Source: an uncultured Aeromonadaceae bacterium
GTDB taxonomy: Bacteria; Pseudomonadota; Gammaproteobacteria; Enterobacterales; Aeromonadaceae
Reading direction: 5' to 3'
DNA length: 64,000 nucleotides
NCBI GenBank assembly: GCA_945957385.1
Contig: CAMFKP010000009.1
Span: 1 to 64,000 of the forward strand
In this document: piece by piece, positions 1-7,937 of the stretch
Layout of the letters: each line of letters begins with the position of its first letter
Numbering within the stretch: the stretch's first letter is position 1
Position numbers and translations under genes: made by a program
Notes under the pieces: model-generated
What the model was told of the DNA's origin: nothing
The model's database searches: none
Seen by the model: only the letters and a program-made list of their open reading frames with translations

Positions 1-2
1 TC

Positions 3-341
3 AGCACCCTGTGTCAGCAGCAGAATCTGCAGGCCTGTCTGGCGTGGTTTATGGAGGTGAAAGCCGCCGCGACGCCGACCATCGCCAACGGCAGCCGCGA
101 GCAGCAACAAGCGGCGCTGCAGAGCCTGATTGCGCCGGAGAACCAGGTGCGCCAGGTGGCGATCATGAATTTTGCGCAGAAGGCGTCACCGAGTCTGGGA
201 CGCTTCATCGCCAGCCTGTATGAACGCGGCCTGGTGCCGCTGGATCCGCGTGCCGCCACCCAGCTCGGTTACGAGCGCGATGCCGGCAAAGCCGAGCAGT
301 GGCGTGCCCAGGCTGAGGCGTTGCTGCAGGGCGCACAGTGA
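3..341 (+). CDS. C-terminal part of an unidentified protein (5' end outside window)
   Basis: The reading frame is open from the first bases of the window and ends with TGA at 339-341, so this is the last 112 or so residues of a gene that begins upstream. The segment is mostly helical in character, rich in Ala, Gln and Arg, with no membrane segment and no motif I recognise. A strong terminator follows at 394-420, so the gene is the end of its transcript. An internal ATG at 51 exists, but the frame extends further upstream without a stop. I cannot assign a family; no function is proposed. Confidence 0.6.
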   Translation, partial: STLCQQQNLQACLAWFMEVKAAATPTIANGSREQQQAALQSLIAPENQVRQVAIMNFAQKASPSLGRFIASLYERGLVPLDPRAATQLGYERDAGKAEQWRAQAEALLQGAQ

Positions 342-393
342 GCGAAATGGCATGTGGACTTGAAGCGGTCCGCTCCTGACGTGGATAATGAAC

Positions 394-420
394 CCCCGGC
401 CCGTTGGCCGGGGTTTTTTT
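394..420 (+). terminator. Intrinsic terminator after the partial gene
   Basis: A perfect 8-bp stem (394-401 with 406-413, loop CGTT) is followed directly by seven T residues. It lies 52 bases after the upstream stop codon. Its T tract ends one base before the first in-frame ATG of the LacI-family gene, so the repressor gene must be transcribed from within or just after it, or by read-through. Confidence 0.85.
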
Positions 421-435
421 ATGATGGAGAGAGTG

Positions 436-1437
436 ATGGTCACGATGCAGGATGTGGCGGAGCGCGCCGGCGTATCCAAGTCCACGGTATCGCGGGTGCT
501 CAGCGGCAAGGTGGTGCTGAGCGACGCGACCCGGGCGCGGGTCAATGCCGCGATTGCCGAGCTGGGCTTTCGTCCGAACCGCTTGGCCCAGGCGCTGGCG
601 AACCAGACCTCGAACACGGTCGGACTGGTGGTCTCCAACTTCGAGGGGCCCTACTTTGGCCGTTTGCTGAAGACCATGGCCGAACAGGCCGAGCTGGCGG
701 GCAAGCAGCTGATGGTCACCGACGGCCACGACGATCCGCAGCGCGAACAGGAGGCGGTGCGCCTGCTGGTGGAGCGCTGCTGCGACGCCATCATTCTCTA
801 CAGCCGCTTCATGCCGGAGGCCGATCTGGCGCGGCTGGTGGCGGAGTTGCCGGTGCCGCTGGTGGTGATGAACCGCCCGGTGCCGGGACAACCGGAGCGC
901 TGCGTGGTGTTCGATCAGGCGGCGGCCGTGACGGCGGCGGTCGATCACCTGCTGGCGCTGGGACACCGCAGCCATGCCTGTATCAGCGGGCCGCTGCAGA
1001 CGCTGACGGCGCGCACCCGGCTGCAGGCCTGGCGCAGTGCACTGCAACAGGCGGGCATCACGCCGCCCCTGGACGCCGTCGCCGAAGGCGACAACCTGGT
1101 GGCGGGGGGCTATCGCGCCTGCCGTCAGCTGCTGGCGCGTCAGGTGGCGTTCACCGCGCTGTTTGTCAGCAATGACGACATGGCCATCGGCGCCCTGCGC
1201 GCGTTGCACGAGGCGGGCTTGAGCGTGCCGGAGCAGGTATCGCTGTTCGGGTTTGATGATGAGCCGGCTGCCGCGTTCCTCTCGCCGGCGCTGAGCACGG
1301 TGCAGATCCCGATCGAACAGATGAGTGTCAGTGCGATGCAGCAGGCGCTGGCGCTGGCCTCTGGCGCGGCGGTGGCGCCGCTGGCCCCCTTCACCGGCAC
1401 CCTGCAGCTGCGCGAATCGGCGGGACTCTGCACGTGA
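436..1437 (+). CDS. LacI/GalR-family transcriptional repressor
   Basis: This is a 333-residue cytoplasmic DNA-binding regulator, the usual LacI-family length. Residues about 4-50 form the HTH with the classic MQDVAERAGVSKSTVSRVL pattern and the hinge helix region. A periplasmic-binding-protein-like sugar-sensing domain follows (GLVVSNFEGPYFG near 60; GFDDEPAAAFLSPALSTV near 270). The start at 436 is chosen because a GGAGAG ribosome-binding site lies at 425-430; ATGs at 421 and 424 and an upstream ATG at 388 fall on or before the terminator tail. The GNAT gene follows with its ATG overlapping this stop. The effector and operator are not visible. The closest known relatives are probably AscG/GalR-type sugar repressors, but no sugar operon is present in the window. 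Confidence 0.85.
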   Translation: MVTMQDVAERAGVSKSTVSRVLSGKVVLSDATRARVNAAIAELGFRPNRLAQALANQTSNTVGLVVSNFEGPYFGRLLKTMAEQAELAGKQLMVTDGHDDPQREQEAVRLLVERCCDAIILYSRFMPEADLARLVAELPVPLVVMNRPVPGQPERCVVFDQAAAVTAAVDHLLALGHRSHACISGPLQTLTARTRLQAWRSALQQAGITPPLDAVAEGDNLVAGGYRACRQLLARQVAFTALFVSNDDMAIGALRALHEAGLSVPEQVSLFGFDDEPAAAFLSPALSTVQIPIEQMSVSAMQQALALASGAAVAPLAPFTGTLQLRESAGLCT

Positions 1438-1952
1438 TGCCGATAACGGATCCGTCGGCGTGGGCGGCCGCCGAGGCGACGGCCCACGCCGGCGCTGCGG
1501 AGCGCGGGCTGCGCCTGACACTGGCGACGGTCGCCGAGCTGGAGCCGTTGCTGCAGCTGGAGCGCTACTGTTTTTCCCCCTGGCTGGCCTTTGGTCGCAA
1601 GGTGTGGCGTAACCAGCTGCGCCACGGCCGCCGCCGGGTCTGGCTGCTGTGGCAGCAGGATCAGGTCATCGCCTACCTGGCGCTGCTGCCGCACAACGGT
1701 TGGCACCAGGTGTCGATCACGGCGCTGGCGGTGCACTGGCATTGGCGGCGGCGCGGCTTGGCCCGCCTGTTGCTGGCGCTGGCCGAGGCCGAGGCCCGTT
1801 GCCGTGGGTTGCCGCGCTTGCGGCTCGAAGTCGATTGCGACAATGACGCGGCGCTGGCACTCTATCGGCGCCTGGGCTTCACGACCGTGTGCAGCCTGCA
1901 GGATTACTATGGGATGGGTCGCCCGGCGCTGCGTCTTGAGCGCCGTTGGTGA
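1437..1952 (+). CDS. GNAT-family N-acetyltransferase (RimI-like)
   Basis: The product is a 171-residue acetyl-CoA-dependent acetyltransferase. It shows an N-terminal aromatic/Pro segment (ERYCFSPW) resembling that of RimI. The acetyl-CoA pyrophosphate-binding motif A (HWHWRRRGLARLLL, about 100-114) is followed by LEVDCDNDAALALYRRLGF and a YY pair as in ribosomal-protein acetylases. It is somewhat longer than RimI (148 aa in E. coli). The ATG overlaps the TGA of the LacI gene (ATGA-type junction), so it is probably translated by coupling; a GTG at 1434 is an alternative. The substrate is unknown; a role as the true RimI is unlikely to be provable from sequence, hence no symbol. Confidence 0.75.
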   Translation: MPITDPSAWAAAEATAHAGAAERGLRLTLATVAELEPLLQLERYCFSPWLAFGRKVWRNQLRHGRRRVWLLWQQDQVIAYLALLPHNGWHQVSITALAVHWHWRRRGLARLLLALAEAEARCRGLPRLRLEVDCDNDAALALYRRLGFTTVCSLQDYYGMGRPALRLERRW

Positions 1953-1982
1953 GTCACGCTGCGTAACGAAGAAGAGACAGCT

Positions 1983-2711
1983 ATGAATTGGCAAGCAAAG
2001 GTACGTTATCTCGGCTGGGGATGTCTGGCACTGGGCTGGACGGTGACGGCGCAGGCCGACACCTTGGATAACCAGCTGACGGCGATGGAAAAGGCGGCGC
2101 AGAGCAGCCTCGACACCTATGTCTACACTGTGGATGGCCTGGATGTCACCGCCTGGATCGACGGGGTGCCTGTGGTCATCAAGGTGCCTATCTATGACGA
2201 CAAGCGGCGCTGGCAGGGTGACAGCTACTACTACTTCAAGCAGGGCAACCTGTTCGCGGTGCGCATGCCGTACGGCACCTACCAGTTTACCAAGGGGCGC
2301 ATGACGCTGTGGCGGGATGAAGAGGGCAACAGCAGCGAGCTGCCGGGCTCTGCGGCGTGGAACCAGCGGCAGCAGTGGCTGTTAAAGCGGGCCGATCAGC
2401 TGGCAAAGGCGTTTACGCCCAGCGCCAATGCGCAACGTCTGCACCAGAAGAACAGTGACGTCCGCCTGCAGGGCGACGATCGCATCGCCTACCTCTGCCT
2501 CGGCCAGCTGTATGCCCTCAGCGGTGCCGAAAAACTGATTCACGAGGATCAGGCGCTGCAGATTACCGGCCGTCAACTCAGCGGACCGGTTCAGGCGCGC
2601 TTTGCCGAAGGCTGGCGCCCGCTGCGCCTCGACTGCCAGGTCAATGGTGCCGAGCAGGTCAGCCAGTTGTTGTATCACTACACCGGGCCGCTCAAGCCGT
2701 TTTCCAAATAA
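1983..2711 (+). CDS. Secreted protein of unknown function
   Basis: This 242-residue protein has a typical Sec signal peptide: KVR, then a hydrophobic stretch to residue 24, with probable cleavage at AQA-DT near residue 25. The mature part is hydrophilic, with a beta-rich middle section (YYYFKQGNLFAVRMPYGTYQF, about 80-101). It has two cysteines, at about residues 164 and 219, that could form a disulfide in the periplasm. I do not recognise the family. It stands 30 bases after the acetyltransferase gene, with a purine-rich site (AAGAAGAGA) before the ATG. It is closed by a terminator at 2735-2766, so it is the last gene of the LacI-GNAT transcript. Confidence 0.7.
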   Translation: MNWQAKVRYLGWGCLALGWTVTAQADTLDNQLTAMEKAAQSSLDTYVYTVDGLDVTAWIDGVPVVIKVPIYDDKRRWQGDSYYYFKQGNLFAVRMPYGTYQFTKGRMTLWRDEEGNSSELPGSAAWNQRQQWLLKRADQLAKAFTPSANAQRLHQKNSDVRLQGDDRIAYLCLGQLYALSGAEKLIHEDQALQITGRQLSGPVQARFAEGWRPLRLDCQVNGAEQVSQLLYHYTGPLKPFSK

Positions 2712-2734
2712 TTGCCGATGAGATCTACCGCCAG

Positions 2735-2766
2735 GCCAGCAATATATTGCTGGCTTGTTTTTTATT
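2735..2766 (+). terminator. Intrinsic terminator after the secreted-protein gene
   Basis: Inverted repeat GCCAGCAATA/TATTGCTGGC at 2735-2754 is followed by a T-rich run to 2763. It begins 23 bases after the upstream stop codon. Confidence 0.85.
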
Positions 2767-3076
2767 GATAGCAAAATAAATAAATCAACGAAAACGCTTA
2801 CCCTTCAAATATATTCCATTCGAATCCATTTTTTCTGTTTTAATAATTATCGCCTGGTCTCCGAGTGGCAAAAAAATAAGCAAAATACTGTGCATATGTG
2901 GCTTGAGCAGATATTCAAAATTTGAAATAGGTTCGGAAAAATCCACAAATTCAGTGCGTTAATACGTTTTTTTGCGTTTAACGATCATTTTTTGATCATT
3001 TTATGTCGCTAGAGTCTATTAGACGGGTGTGCCCACCCTGACAGGCAAAATAATAATTGACACTAAAGAGGAATAA
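2767..3076. other. AT-rich intergenic region upstream of the chemoreceptor gene
   Basis: The 310 bases between the terminator and the MCP start are much richer in A+T than the surroundings, and no convincing ORF lies in them. They contain homopolymer T and A runs and two GATCA copies around 2983-2998. A sigma-70-like promoter candidate is listed separately. I looked for a sigma-28 (FliA) flagellar-class promoter, common for chemoreceptors, and did not find a good match. Confidence 0.6.
2992..3020 (+). promoter_or_regulatory. Candidate sigma-70 promoter for the chemoreceptor gene
   Basis: TTGATC at 2992-2997 and TCTATT at 3015-3020 are separated by 17 bases, each matching four of six consensus positions. 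The -10 lies 56 bases before the MCP start codon. The match is by eye only, in AT-rich DNA where chance matches are common. Confidence 0.35.
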
Positions 3077-4705
3077 ATGGACTGGATTAAAAACATGACG
3101 GTCAGAAATAAGCTGTTTCTGGCCAGTGGTGGCTTGTTGCTATTGATGGTGGTGCTTGGCGGTAGCGCCATTCTGCAATTGCGGCATGCCGAGGAGTTGA
3201 CGGCACAGATCCGCCAGACGGCCATTCCCGGTATCCGCTTGGCCGGCCAGATGGAGTCGCTGTTACAGCGCAAGCGCATTCTGGTGATGCGGCTGGTGAT
3301 CGCCGAGGATGAGTCTGAAATCGCCAAACAGGAACAGGCGGTACAGCAGCTGAATAGCCAGATGCAGACGCTGTGGCGCCAGTACGAGCCGTTGGTGGAT
3401 AACGAGGGGGAACGAGCACAGCTGGATCAGTTGCAGCAAGCGTTCAACGACTATGATGCCGGCATGGCCACGCGCCTGATGCCGGCGATCCGCGCCGGGG
3501 ATCGGGCCCAGGTGAAGGCGGTGCTCGGCACCCTGACGCCGGTGGCCGAGCGTCAATCTGCGGCGCTGGATGCGCTGGTGCAGGCCAATGATCAACTGGC
3601 CGCCACCGTGACCGACCACCTGAGCTCGCAGAACGCCCAGGCCATCGAGGTCATAGCGCTGTTGCTGGCGCTGGCCGTGGTGATCGGCGGCGGGTTCAGC
3701 GTCTGGTTGGCGCGGCTGATCGTCCATCCGCTGCTGCACTTGGTCGGTCAGGCGCGACGGGTAGCGGCCGGTGATCTGGCGATCCAGCTGCGGGCCCACA
3801 GCCGTGACGAAGTCGGCCAGATGACCGAGGCGTTCGGCAGCATGGTGGCACAGTTGCGTGGCACGCTGCAGCAGGTGGCAGACAACGCCCTGTTGCTGGC
3901 TACCGCATCCGGCCAGCTGCAGGGGTCATCTGACCATATTGCCACCGCGTCCGAGCAGGTGGTCGCCCAGTCCATCACGGTGGCGACCGCCGGTGAGGAG
4001 CTGGTGGCGACCACGGCCGACATCGCCGGCAGTTGTCACACCGCCGCCGACAGTTCGCGCCAGGCCAGTGATACCACTCAGGCCGGCATGGATGTGGTGC
4101 GCGCCACCGTCGCGGCCATCCGCCAGCGCAGTGAGCAGACCGCCAGCGATGCCGAAGCGGTGAATGCCCTCGGCAAGCGCAGTGAGCAGATCGGCAGCAT
4201 AGTGGCGACGATTCAGGAGATCGCCTCCCAGACCAACCTGCTGGCGTTGAATGCCGCCATCGAGGCGGCGCGGGCTGGCGAGCAGGGACGCGGCTTCGCC
4301 GTGGTCGCCGACGAGGTGCGGGCGCTGGCGGCGCGCACCACCCATTCGACCCAGGAGATCAGCGACATGATCCGCGCGATCCAGCAGGAGGCGCGGGCCG
4401 CGACCGAATCGATGGCCGGGAGCGTTGAGGAGATGCAGCAGGTCGCCAGCGAGGCCGGACGACTGGAGAGCACGCTGGAGACCATTTTGTCCCAGGTACA
4501 CGATGTGAATCTGCAGATTACGCAGATTGCCACTGCGGCCGAGGAGCAGTCGGCCACCACCGGCGAGATCGCCAGCAACATGAGCCAGATCACCGGCGTG
4601 GTGCAGGATGTCTCCCAGGCATCGGAGGAGTCGGCATCGGCGGCCAGTCAGCTGGCCCGCATGGCCGATGAGATGAAGCAGCGCGTGGCGACGTTCCAGC
4701 TGTAA
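3077..4705 (+). CDS. Methyl-accepting chemotaxis protein
   Basis: The 542-residue inner-membrane chemoreceptor signals to CheA/CheW. TM1 is at about 11-30 and a four-helix-bundle-like periplasmic sensor spans roughly 35-190. TM2 is at about 191-213, followed by HAMP ([20 protein letters not shown]) to about 265, then the long coiled-coil signalling domain. The highly conserved hairpin tip ([22 protein letters not shown]) is near residues 390-410. A C-terminal CheR-docking pentapeptide is not evident (ends VATFQL). The start at 3077 is preceded by AGAGGA. It is monocistronic, with a strong terminator immediately downstream. The ligand cannot be inferred from sequence. Confidence 0.93.
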   Translation: MDWIKNMTVRNKLFLASGGLLLLMVVLGGSAILQLRHAEELTAQIRQTAIPGIRLAGQMESLLQRKRILVMRLVIAEDESEIAKQEQAVQQLNSQMQTLWRQYEPLVDNEGERAQLDQLQQAFNDYDAGMATRLMPAIRAGDRAQVKAVLGTLTPVAERQSAALDALVQANDQLAATVTDHLSSQNAQAIEVIALLLALAVVIGGGFSVWLARLIVHPLLHLVGQARRVAAGDLAIQLRAHSRDEVGQMTEAFGSMVAQLRGTLQQVADNALLLATASGQLQGSSDHIATASEQVVAQSITVATAGEELVATTADIAGSCHTAADSSRQASDTTQAGMDVVRATVAAIRQRSEQTASDAEAVNALGKRSEQIGSIVATIQEIASQTNLLALNAAIEAARAGEQGRGFAVVADEVRALAARTTHSTQEISDMIRAIQQEARAATESMAGSVEEMQQVASEAGRLESTLETILSQVHDVNLQITQIATAAEEQSATTGEIASNMSQITGVVQDVSQASEESASAASQLARMADEMKQRVATFQL

Positions 4706-4720
4706 GCGGCAATCGCGACA

Positions 4721-4747
4721 ACGGGGGGCCTGCGCCCCCCGTTTTTT
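4721..4747 (+). terminator. Intrinsic terminator after the chemoreceptor gene
   Basis: A 9-bp GC-rich stem (4721-4729 with 4734-4742) is followed by a run of six T. It lies between convergent genes, the MCP and the AraC/GyrI-like regulator. Confidence 0.88.
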
Positions 4748-4755
4748 ATGCCGGT

Positions 4756-5667
4756 TTAGCGTGGACGCACCGGGGTATAGATCACCAGTTCCCAGATGCC
4801 ACTGGCACGGCCGTCGTTGAGGTAGTGCTCGAAGCAGGGCCCTTCGGCGGGCTGGTATCCACTCTGGGGCAGCCATTCAGCAAACAGCGCATTCCACGGT
4901 GCCGCAAAATCCCCGTTTTCGACCCGGCAGCGGTAGCTGGCATACAGGCCGGCCGGAATGGTCTGCAGCTGGACATCACCGCTCACGTCGGTGCCCGTCG
5001 CCACCGAGACCGCGACGTCGGCCCGCAACTGCTCGACCGGGGTGGTTTCCGGGTTGTCCCAGTACAGCGCCAGCCAGTCACCGTCGCCATGGCCGTTGGC
5101 CGTGGCCCACTGTTCGAGGCGGGCAAAGCCGGCGGGCATGGTGTCGCAATACGGACCGCTGACCCGCAGATAGGCGATCAGCTGACTGGGGCGTTCAATG
5201 ACGTTGACGTGCATGATGGAACTCCTGTGATGGGCAATGAAAGGGGGCTGTGCCTGGCATAGCGACGGCGTGCCGCTAGCCGGCGTCATCGGGTCAGACT
5301 GGCGCAGCAGCTGATCGACCCGGGTGAAATCACCACAGGCGCGGATGCGGCTTGGAGAGTGACCGTAAAACAGACGGAACGATTTGGCAAAGTTCTGCGG
5401 GGTGGAGAAGCCCAGCTCACTGGCGATCTCGCCGATGGGGCGCTCCGGCTCCAGGATCAACTGCTGCACCGCCCGCTCCAGGCGTAACCGGCGCTGGTGG
5501 CCGGCAACTGTCTCGCCGGTCAGCGTGACAAACAGGCGATGAAAATGGTACGGCGAGAAGCAGGCTTCGGCGGCGACCTCATGCAAGGTCACTTCCCGAT
5601 GCAGGTGCCGGGCCATGTACGCCAGCGCACGGCCGAGCCGACGTTGATACTCCAGGGGATGGCGCAT
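4756..5667 (-). CDS. AraC-family regulator with GyrI-like effector-binding domain
   Basis: The 303-residue protein has an N-terminal AraC-type double HTH (about residues 8-108: VTLHEVAAEACFSPYHFHRLF and IGEIASELGFSTPQNFAKSFR). A linker and a C-terminal GyrI-like/Rob-like domain follow from about residue 150 to the end, a fold that binds hydrophobic or drug-like small molecules. The arrangement is that of Rob/SoxS-related drug-sensing activators. The start is set by a perfect AAGGAGG ribosome-binding site seven bases before the ATG. The gene stands alone and converges on the MCP gene; its targets are not visible. Confidence 0.88.
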   Translation of the reverse strand: MRHPLEYQRRLGRALAYMARHLHREVTLHEVAAEACFSPYHFHRLFVTLTGETVAGHQRRLRLERAVQQLILEPERPIGEIASELGFSTPQNFAKSFRLFYGHSPSRIRACGDFTRVDQLLRQSDPMTPASGTPSLCQAQPPFIAHHRSSIMHVNVIERPSQLIAYLRVSGPYCDTMPAGFARLEQWATANGHGDGDWLALYWDNPETTPVEQLRADVAVSVATGTDVSGDVQLQTIPAGLYASYRCRVENGDFAAPWNALFAEWLPQSGYQPAEGPCFEHYLNDGRASGIWELVIYTPVRPR

Positions 5668-5941
5668 AGTTCCTCCTTGTTCCGGCTGTCAGCATAGCGC
5701 GATAGCTGTATAAGAATACAGTTCTCTATGGGGCTGAGTGGCAACTCCGCAAGGCAGGAAACAGACGCGGACCTGACGGGTACAGCGACGCGGAAATAAG
5801 CCGCTGGCGCGGATTCAGGCGCGCGAAATAGACCGGTTCGGACGGCAGAAAATAAGAAACGCTTTGTAATTCAGGATGTTGATTTAATTTGTTCCGCGGG
5901 TGGGAAATACGCTAGCGGGGTGGAGGGCAGCGAGGAAAATA
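5668..5941. other. Intergenic region between the AraC/GyrI-like gene and the DUF2750 pair
   Basis: There is no supported gene in this stretch. It should hold the promoter of the leftward AraC/GyrI-like gene at its left edge (an AT-containing patch near 5700-5730). The remainder shows moderately AT-rich DNA at 5840-5890 without recognisable operators or RNA structures. Confidence 0.5.
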
Positions 5942-5963
5942 GCCCTGTCATCGCTGACAGGGC
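5942..5963 (-). terminator. Probable terminator of the DUF2750 pair
   Basis: A perfect 9-bp stem (5942-5950 with 5955-5963, loop TCGC) lies just downstream of the second DUF2750 gene on the minus strand. Only a short, interrupted T run (TATTTTCC on the minus strand) follows, so termination may be partial. Confidence 0.6.
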
Positions 5964-5969
5964 GGAATA

Positions 5970-6371
5970 TTATTTCTTGCGATTCTGCTTGGCCGTCTGG
6001 CGTAACAGCGCCTCGGCGACATCCGCCGGATCTTCGACCACGCCGATCGCTTCCGGCAGCGGGAAGACCGCGACGGCGAGGCCATCTTCGGTCATGCCCT
6101 TGACCCAGTTATCCAGCCAGCGTTTGACGCTGATGGCTTCGGGCTGGCAGCCGGCCCACTCCTGCTCGGCCCACATCTGGGCCAGCTCGGCTGACGGCCA
6201 GACCGGGATGCACTCGTCGTCATCGGCGGTCAGCAACATACAGCCTTCGGCATCGCGCAGGATCCACAGCTCGCCGGCGGCCACCACGGCCTGGATGAAG
6301 TGGTCATAACGCTGGTCGGCGTCCAGCGCCAGCAGGGCCTGTTGATCGGCGCTCAGTTCGGTGTGAGACAT
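5970..6371 (-). CDS. DUF2750 family protein (copy 2)
   Basis: The 133-residue soluble acidic protein resembles the gene immediately upstream over its whole length. Shared features are a DADxRYDHFI/DADYRHDHFI start, a GxLW(I/V)L block, (C)xPxWP, and AVAVFPLP followed by a VED(P/A) segment. These are features of the DUF2750 family of unknown function. The tail is basic (QTAKQNRKK), unlike its neighbour. The start codon abuts the stop codon of copy 1 with no gap, so the two are almost certainly co-translated. No enzymatic motif is seen. Confidence 0.75.
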   Translation of the reverse strand: MSHTELSADQQALLALDADQRYDHFIQAVVAAGELWILRDAEGCMLLTADDDECIPVWPSAELAQMWAEQEWAGCQPEAISVKRWLDNWVKGMTEDGLAVAVFPLPEAIGVVEDPADVAEALLRQTAKQNRKK

Positions 6372-6767
6372 TTATTGCTCCTCGGCGGCGAGTTTGGCTT
6401 GCAGGGCGTCGGCCAGTTCGCTGGCATCCTCGACGATGCCGGCGGCATCCGGCAGCGGGAATACGGCGACGGCGACATGGTCTTTTTCCAGTCCGGCGGC
6501 CCAGTGTTCCAGCCAGACCGGCAGTGTGATGGATTGCGGCGCATAATCGGCCAGCTCGTCCTTGGCCCAGTCGGCGGCATAGCTGGGATGGGGCCAGAGC
6601 GGCAGGCAGACCTCGCCCTCACTCTCCAGCAACAGCAGCCCCTTTTCACCCTTCAATACCCACAGCAGGCCATGACGGGTGACCTTGCTGATGAAGTGGT
6701 CGTGGCGATAATCGGCGTCCAGTTGCAGCGCGGCATTGCGCTCGGTGTCGGTCAGTTCGTAGCTCAT
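6372..6767 (-). CDS. DUF2750 family protein (copy 1)
   Basis: The 131-residue soluble acidic protein of the DUF2750 family has no known function. It is paralogous to the next gene: both have the same order of blocks (DHFI, LLWVL, LPLWPH, AVAVFPLPDAAGIVEDA). The block spacing is the same in both, pointing to a tandem duplication with considerable divergence. It begins 105 bases after the lipoprotein gene, so it may or may not share that transcript. No signal peptide or membrane segment is present. Confidence 0.75.
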   Translation of the reverse strand: MSYELTDTERNAALQLDADYRHDHFISKVTRHGLLWVLKGEKGLLLLESEGEVCLPLWPHPSYAADWAKDELADYAPQSITLPVWLEHWAAGLEKDHVAVAVFPLPDAAGIVEDASELADALQAKLAAEEQ

Positions 6768-6872
6768 AGGGCCTCGTACAGGTTATCAGGGTTGCCGGCG
6801 GCAACGACTTGCGCCGCCATGATCCCATCTTCGGCGCCGCTTGTCCAAGCACTCGGCGCCGATGCAGTGGCA

Positions 6873-7904
6873 TCAGGGGGCCGGTGCCGCGATGAAATCA
6901 AGCTGTTGCGGGTTGCTTAGCGTCGGGTCGACCGTGATACCAAGCTGGCTGCTGCCCAGCAGGGGGATGAAGTCACTGCTGCCGCTGTCGAGCACGGCAT
7001 CCTCGGCGGCATTGCAGACCAGTTGCAGGTCATACTGGCCGGCGGTGACGTAGTCGAGCTGGTAGTGAGCCGGCGTGCTGTCGGTCGCCGCCTGGACTCG
7101 TGTGGTCAGCACAGGACCGCCGTCGCTACTCGGGGCGTTGAGGCCGAGATAGGCCAGTGCGGAGCCCTGGCGTGCCGGATAGAGATAGACCCCGGCCTTG
7201 GTCAGATCATCGGCGCACAAGCCCTGGCTAATGTCGCCCTGCAGCGTGGCCAGGGTGCCGACTTCAAGCAGGCTGACACCATTGGGTTTGAGTTTGTAGT
7301 AGTTGCCATGGCCTGGCAGCACCATGGCGTGCCGCAGGTTGAACTCCAGCTGGAAGCGGGCCACGCCATTGGCCGGCGCGGTGAAGCCGTGCAGTTTCAG
7401 CTCGCTGCTCGGCACCTCCAGCGGTAGCGTGTTGCCGTTGGCATCGACCACATAGGAGCTGGGGTGGGGGCGGCCTGCACCGTCGAGCGTATTGCTGCGT
7501 CCATCTTCGATCTGCAACCTGAGCTGGCCATAGCTGCCGGCCGCGAGCGGCGTGTTGCTCAGCAGCGCGAAGCTGTCGCCCTGCTGATAATGCAGCAGAT
7601 CCAGATAGAGGAAACGTGGCGCGCCGTTGCTCGATGTGGGCAGCGTATAGCCGCTGGGCAGGCAACCATCCTGATTGTCGGTGGGCAGCAGATCGAGTAC
7701 CGACCAGCTGGCCTGCTCGGTGCCGCTGTCGTCGTTGAGCCGCAATCCGGCGATGGCGATACAGACTTTTTGTGCGTTATCGACCGGCGCGTCGGACAGG
7801 CTCAGCGAGAACTGACTTGGGTTGCCGGGTTCATCACTGCCGCCACCGCCACAGGCAGCCAGTAGCGACAGGATGAGGAGTCTTACGGTTGGGATCTGGG
7901 CCAT
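6873..7904 (-). CDS. DUF4382-type lipoprotein
   Basis: The 343-residue predicted lipoprotein starts with a hydrophobic signal ending in the lipobox LLAAC (Cys about 18), followed by GGGGSDEPG. The first mature domain (SLSLSDAPVDNAQKVCIAI...) has the SDAPVD signature of DUF4382 proteins, a beta-sandwich found in secreted and surface proteins. A second beta-rich domain (about 215-343) resembles a carboxypeptidase-regulatory-like fold. The start at 7904 is preferred to an upstream ATG at 7925, because GGAGA precedes it at correct spacing and it gives a clean signal peptide. It starts 33 bases after sseA, probably in the same transcript. The function is unknown. Confidence 0.75.
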   Translation of the reverse strand: MAQIPTVRLLILSLLAACGGGGSDEPGNPSQFSLSLSDAPVDNAQKVCIAIAGLRLNDDSGTEQASWSVLDLLPTDNQDGCLPSGYTLPTSSNGAPRFLYLDLLHYQQGDSFALLSNTPLAAGSYGQLRLQIEDGRSNTLDGAGRPHPSSYVVDANGNTLPLEVPSSELKLHGFTAPANGVARFQLEFNLRHAMVLPGHGNYYKLKPNGVSLLEVGTLATLQGDISQGLCADDLTKAGVYLYPARQGSALAYLGLNAPSSDGGPVLTTRVQAATDSTPAHYQLDYVTAGQYDLQLVCNAAEDAVLDSGSSDFIPLLGSSQLGITVDPTLSNPQQLDFIAAPAP

Positions 7905-7937
7905 GATGGGTCTCCGGACAAACATGACCCTCTGAGT

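Noticed and set aside
205-1521. Long open frame on the minus strand opposite the LacI-type gene
   Set aside because: High-GC shadow of the sense gene: Arg/His/Gln-rich, no domain, no ribosome-binding site, and covers the terminator.
2979-3001. GATCA copies around a T run as an operator
   Set aside because: Two short copies in AT-rich DNA, not symmetric as a pair; likely chance.
2767-3076. Search for a sigma-28 promoter before the chemoreceptor
   Set aside because: No sequence close to TAAA-N15-GCCGATAA was found; only a sigma-70-like candidate was kept.
3926-4876. Minus-strand open frame opposite the chemoreceptor
   Set aside because: Low-complexity Leu/Gly/Arg-rich translation without family features; the sense strand encodes a complete receptor.
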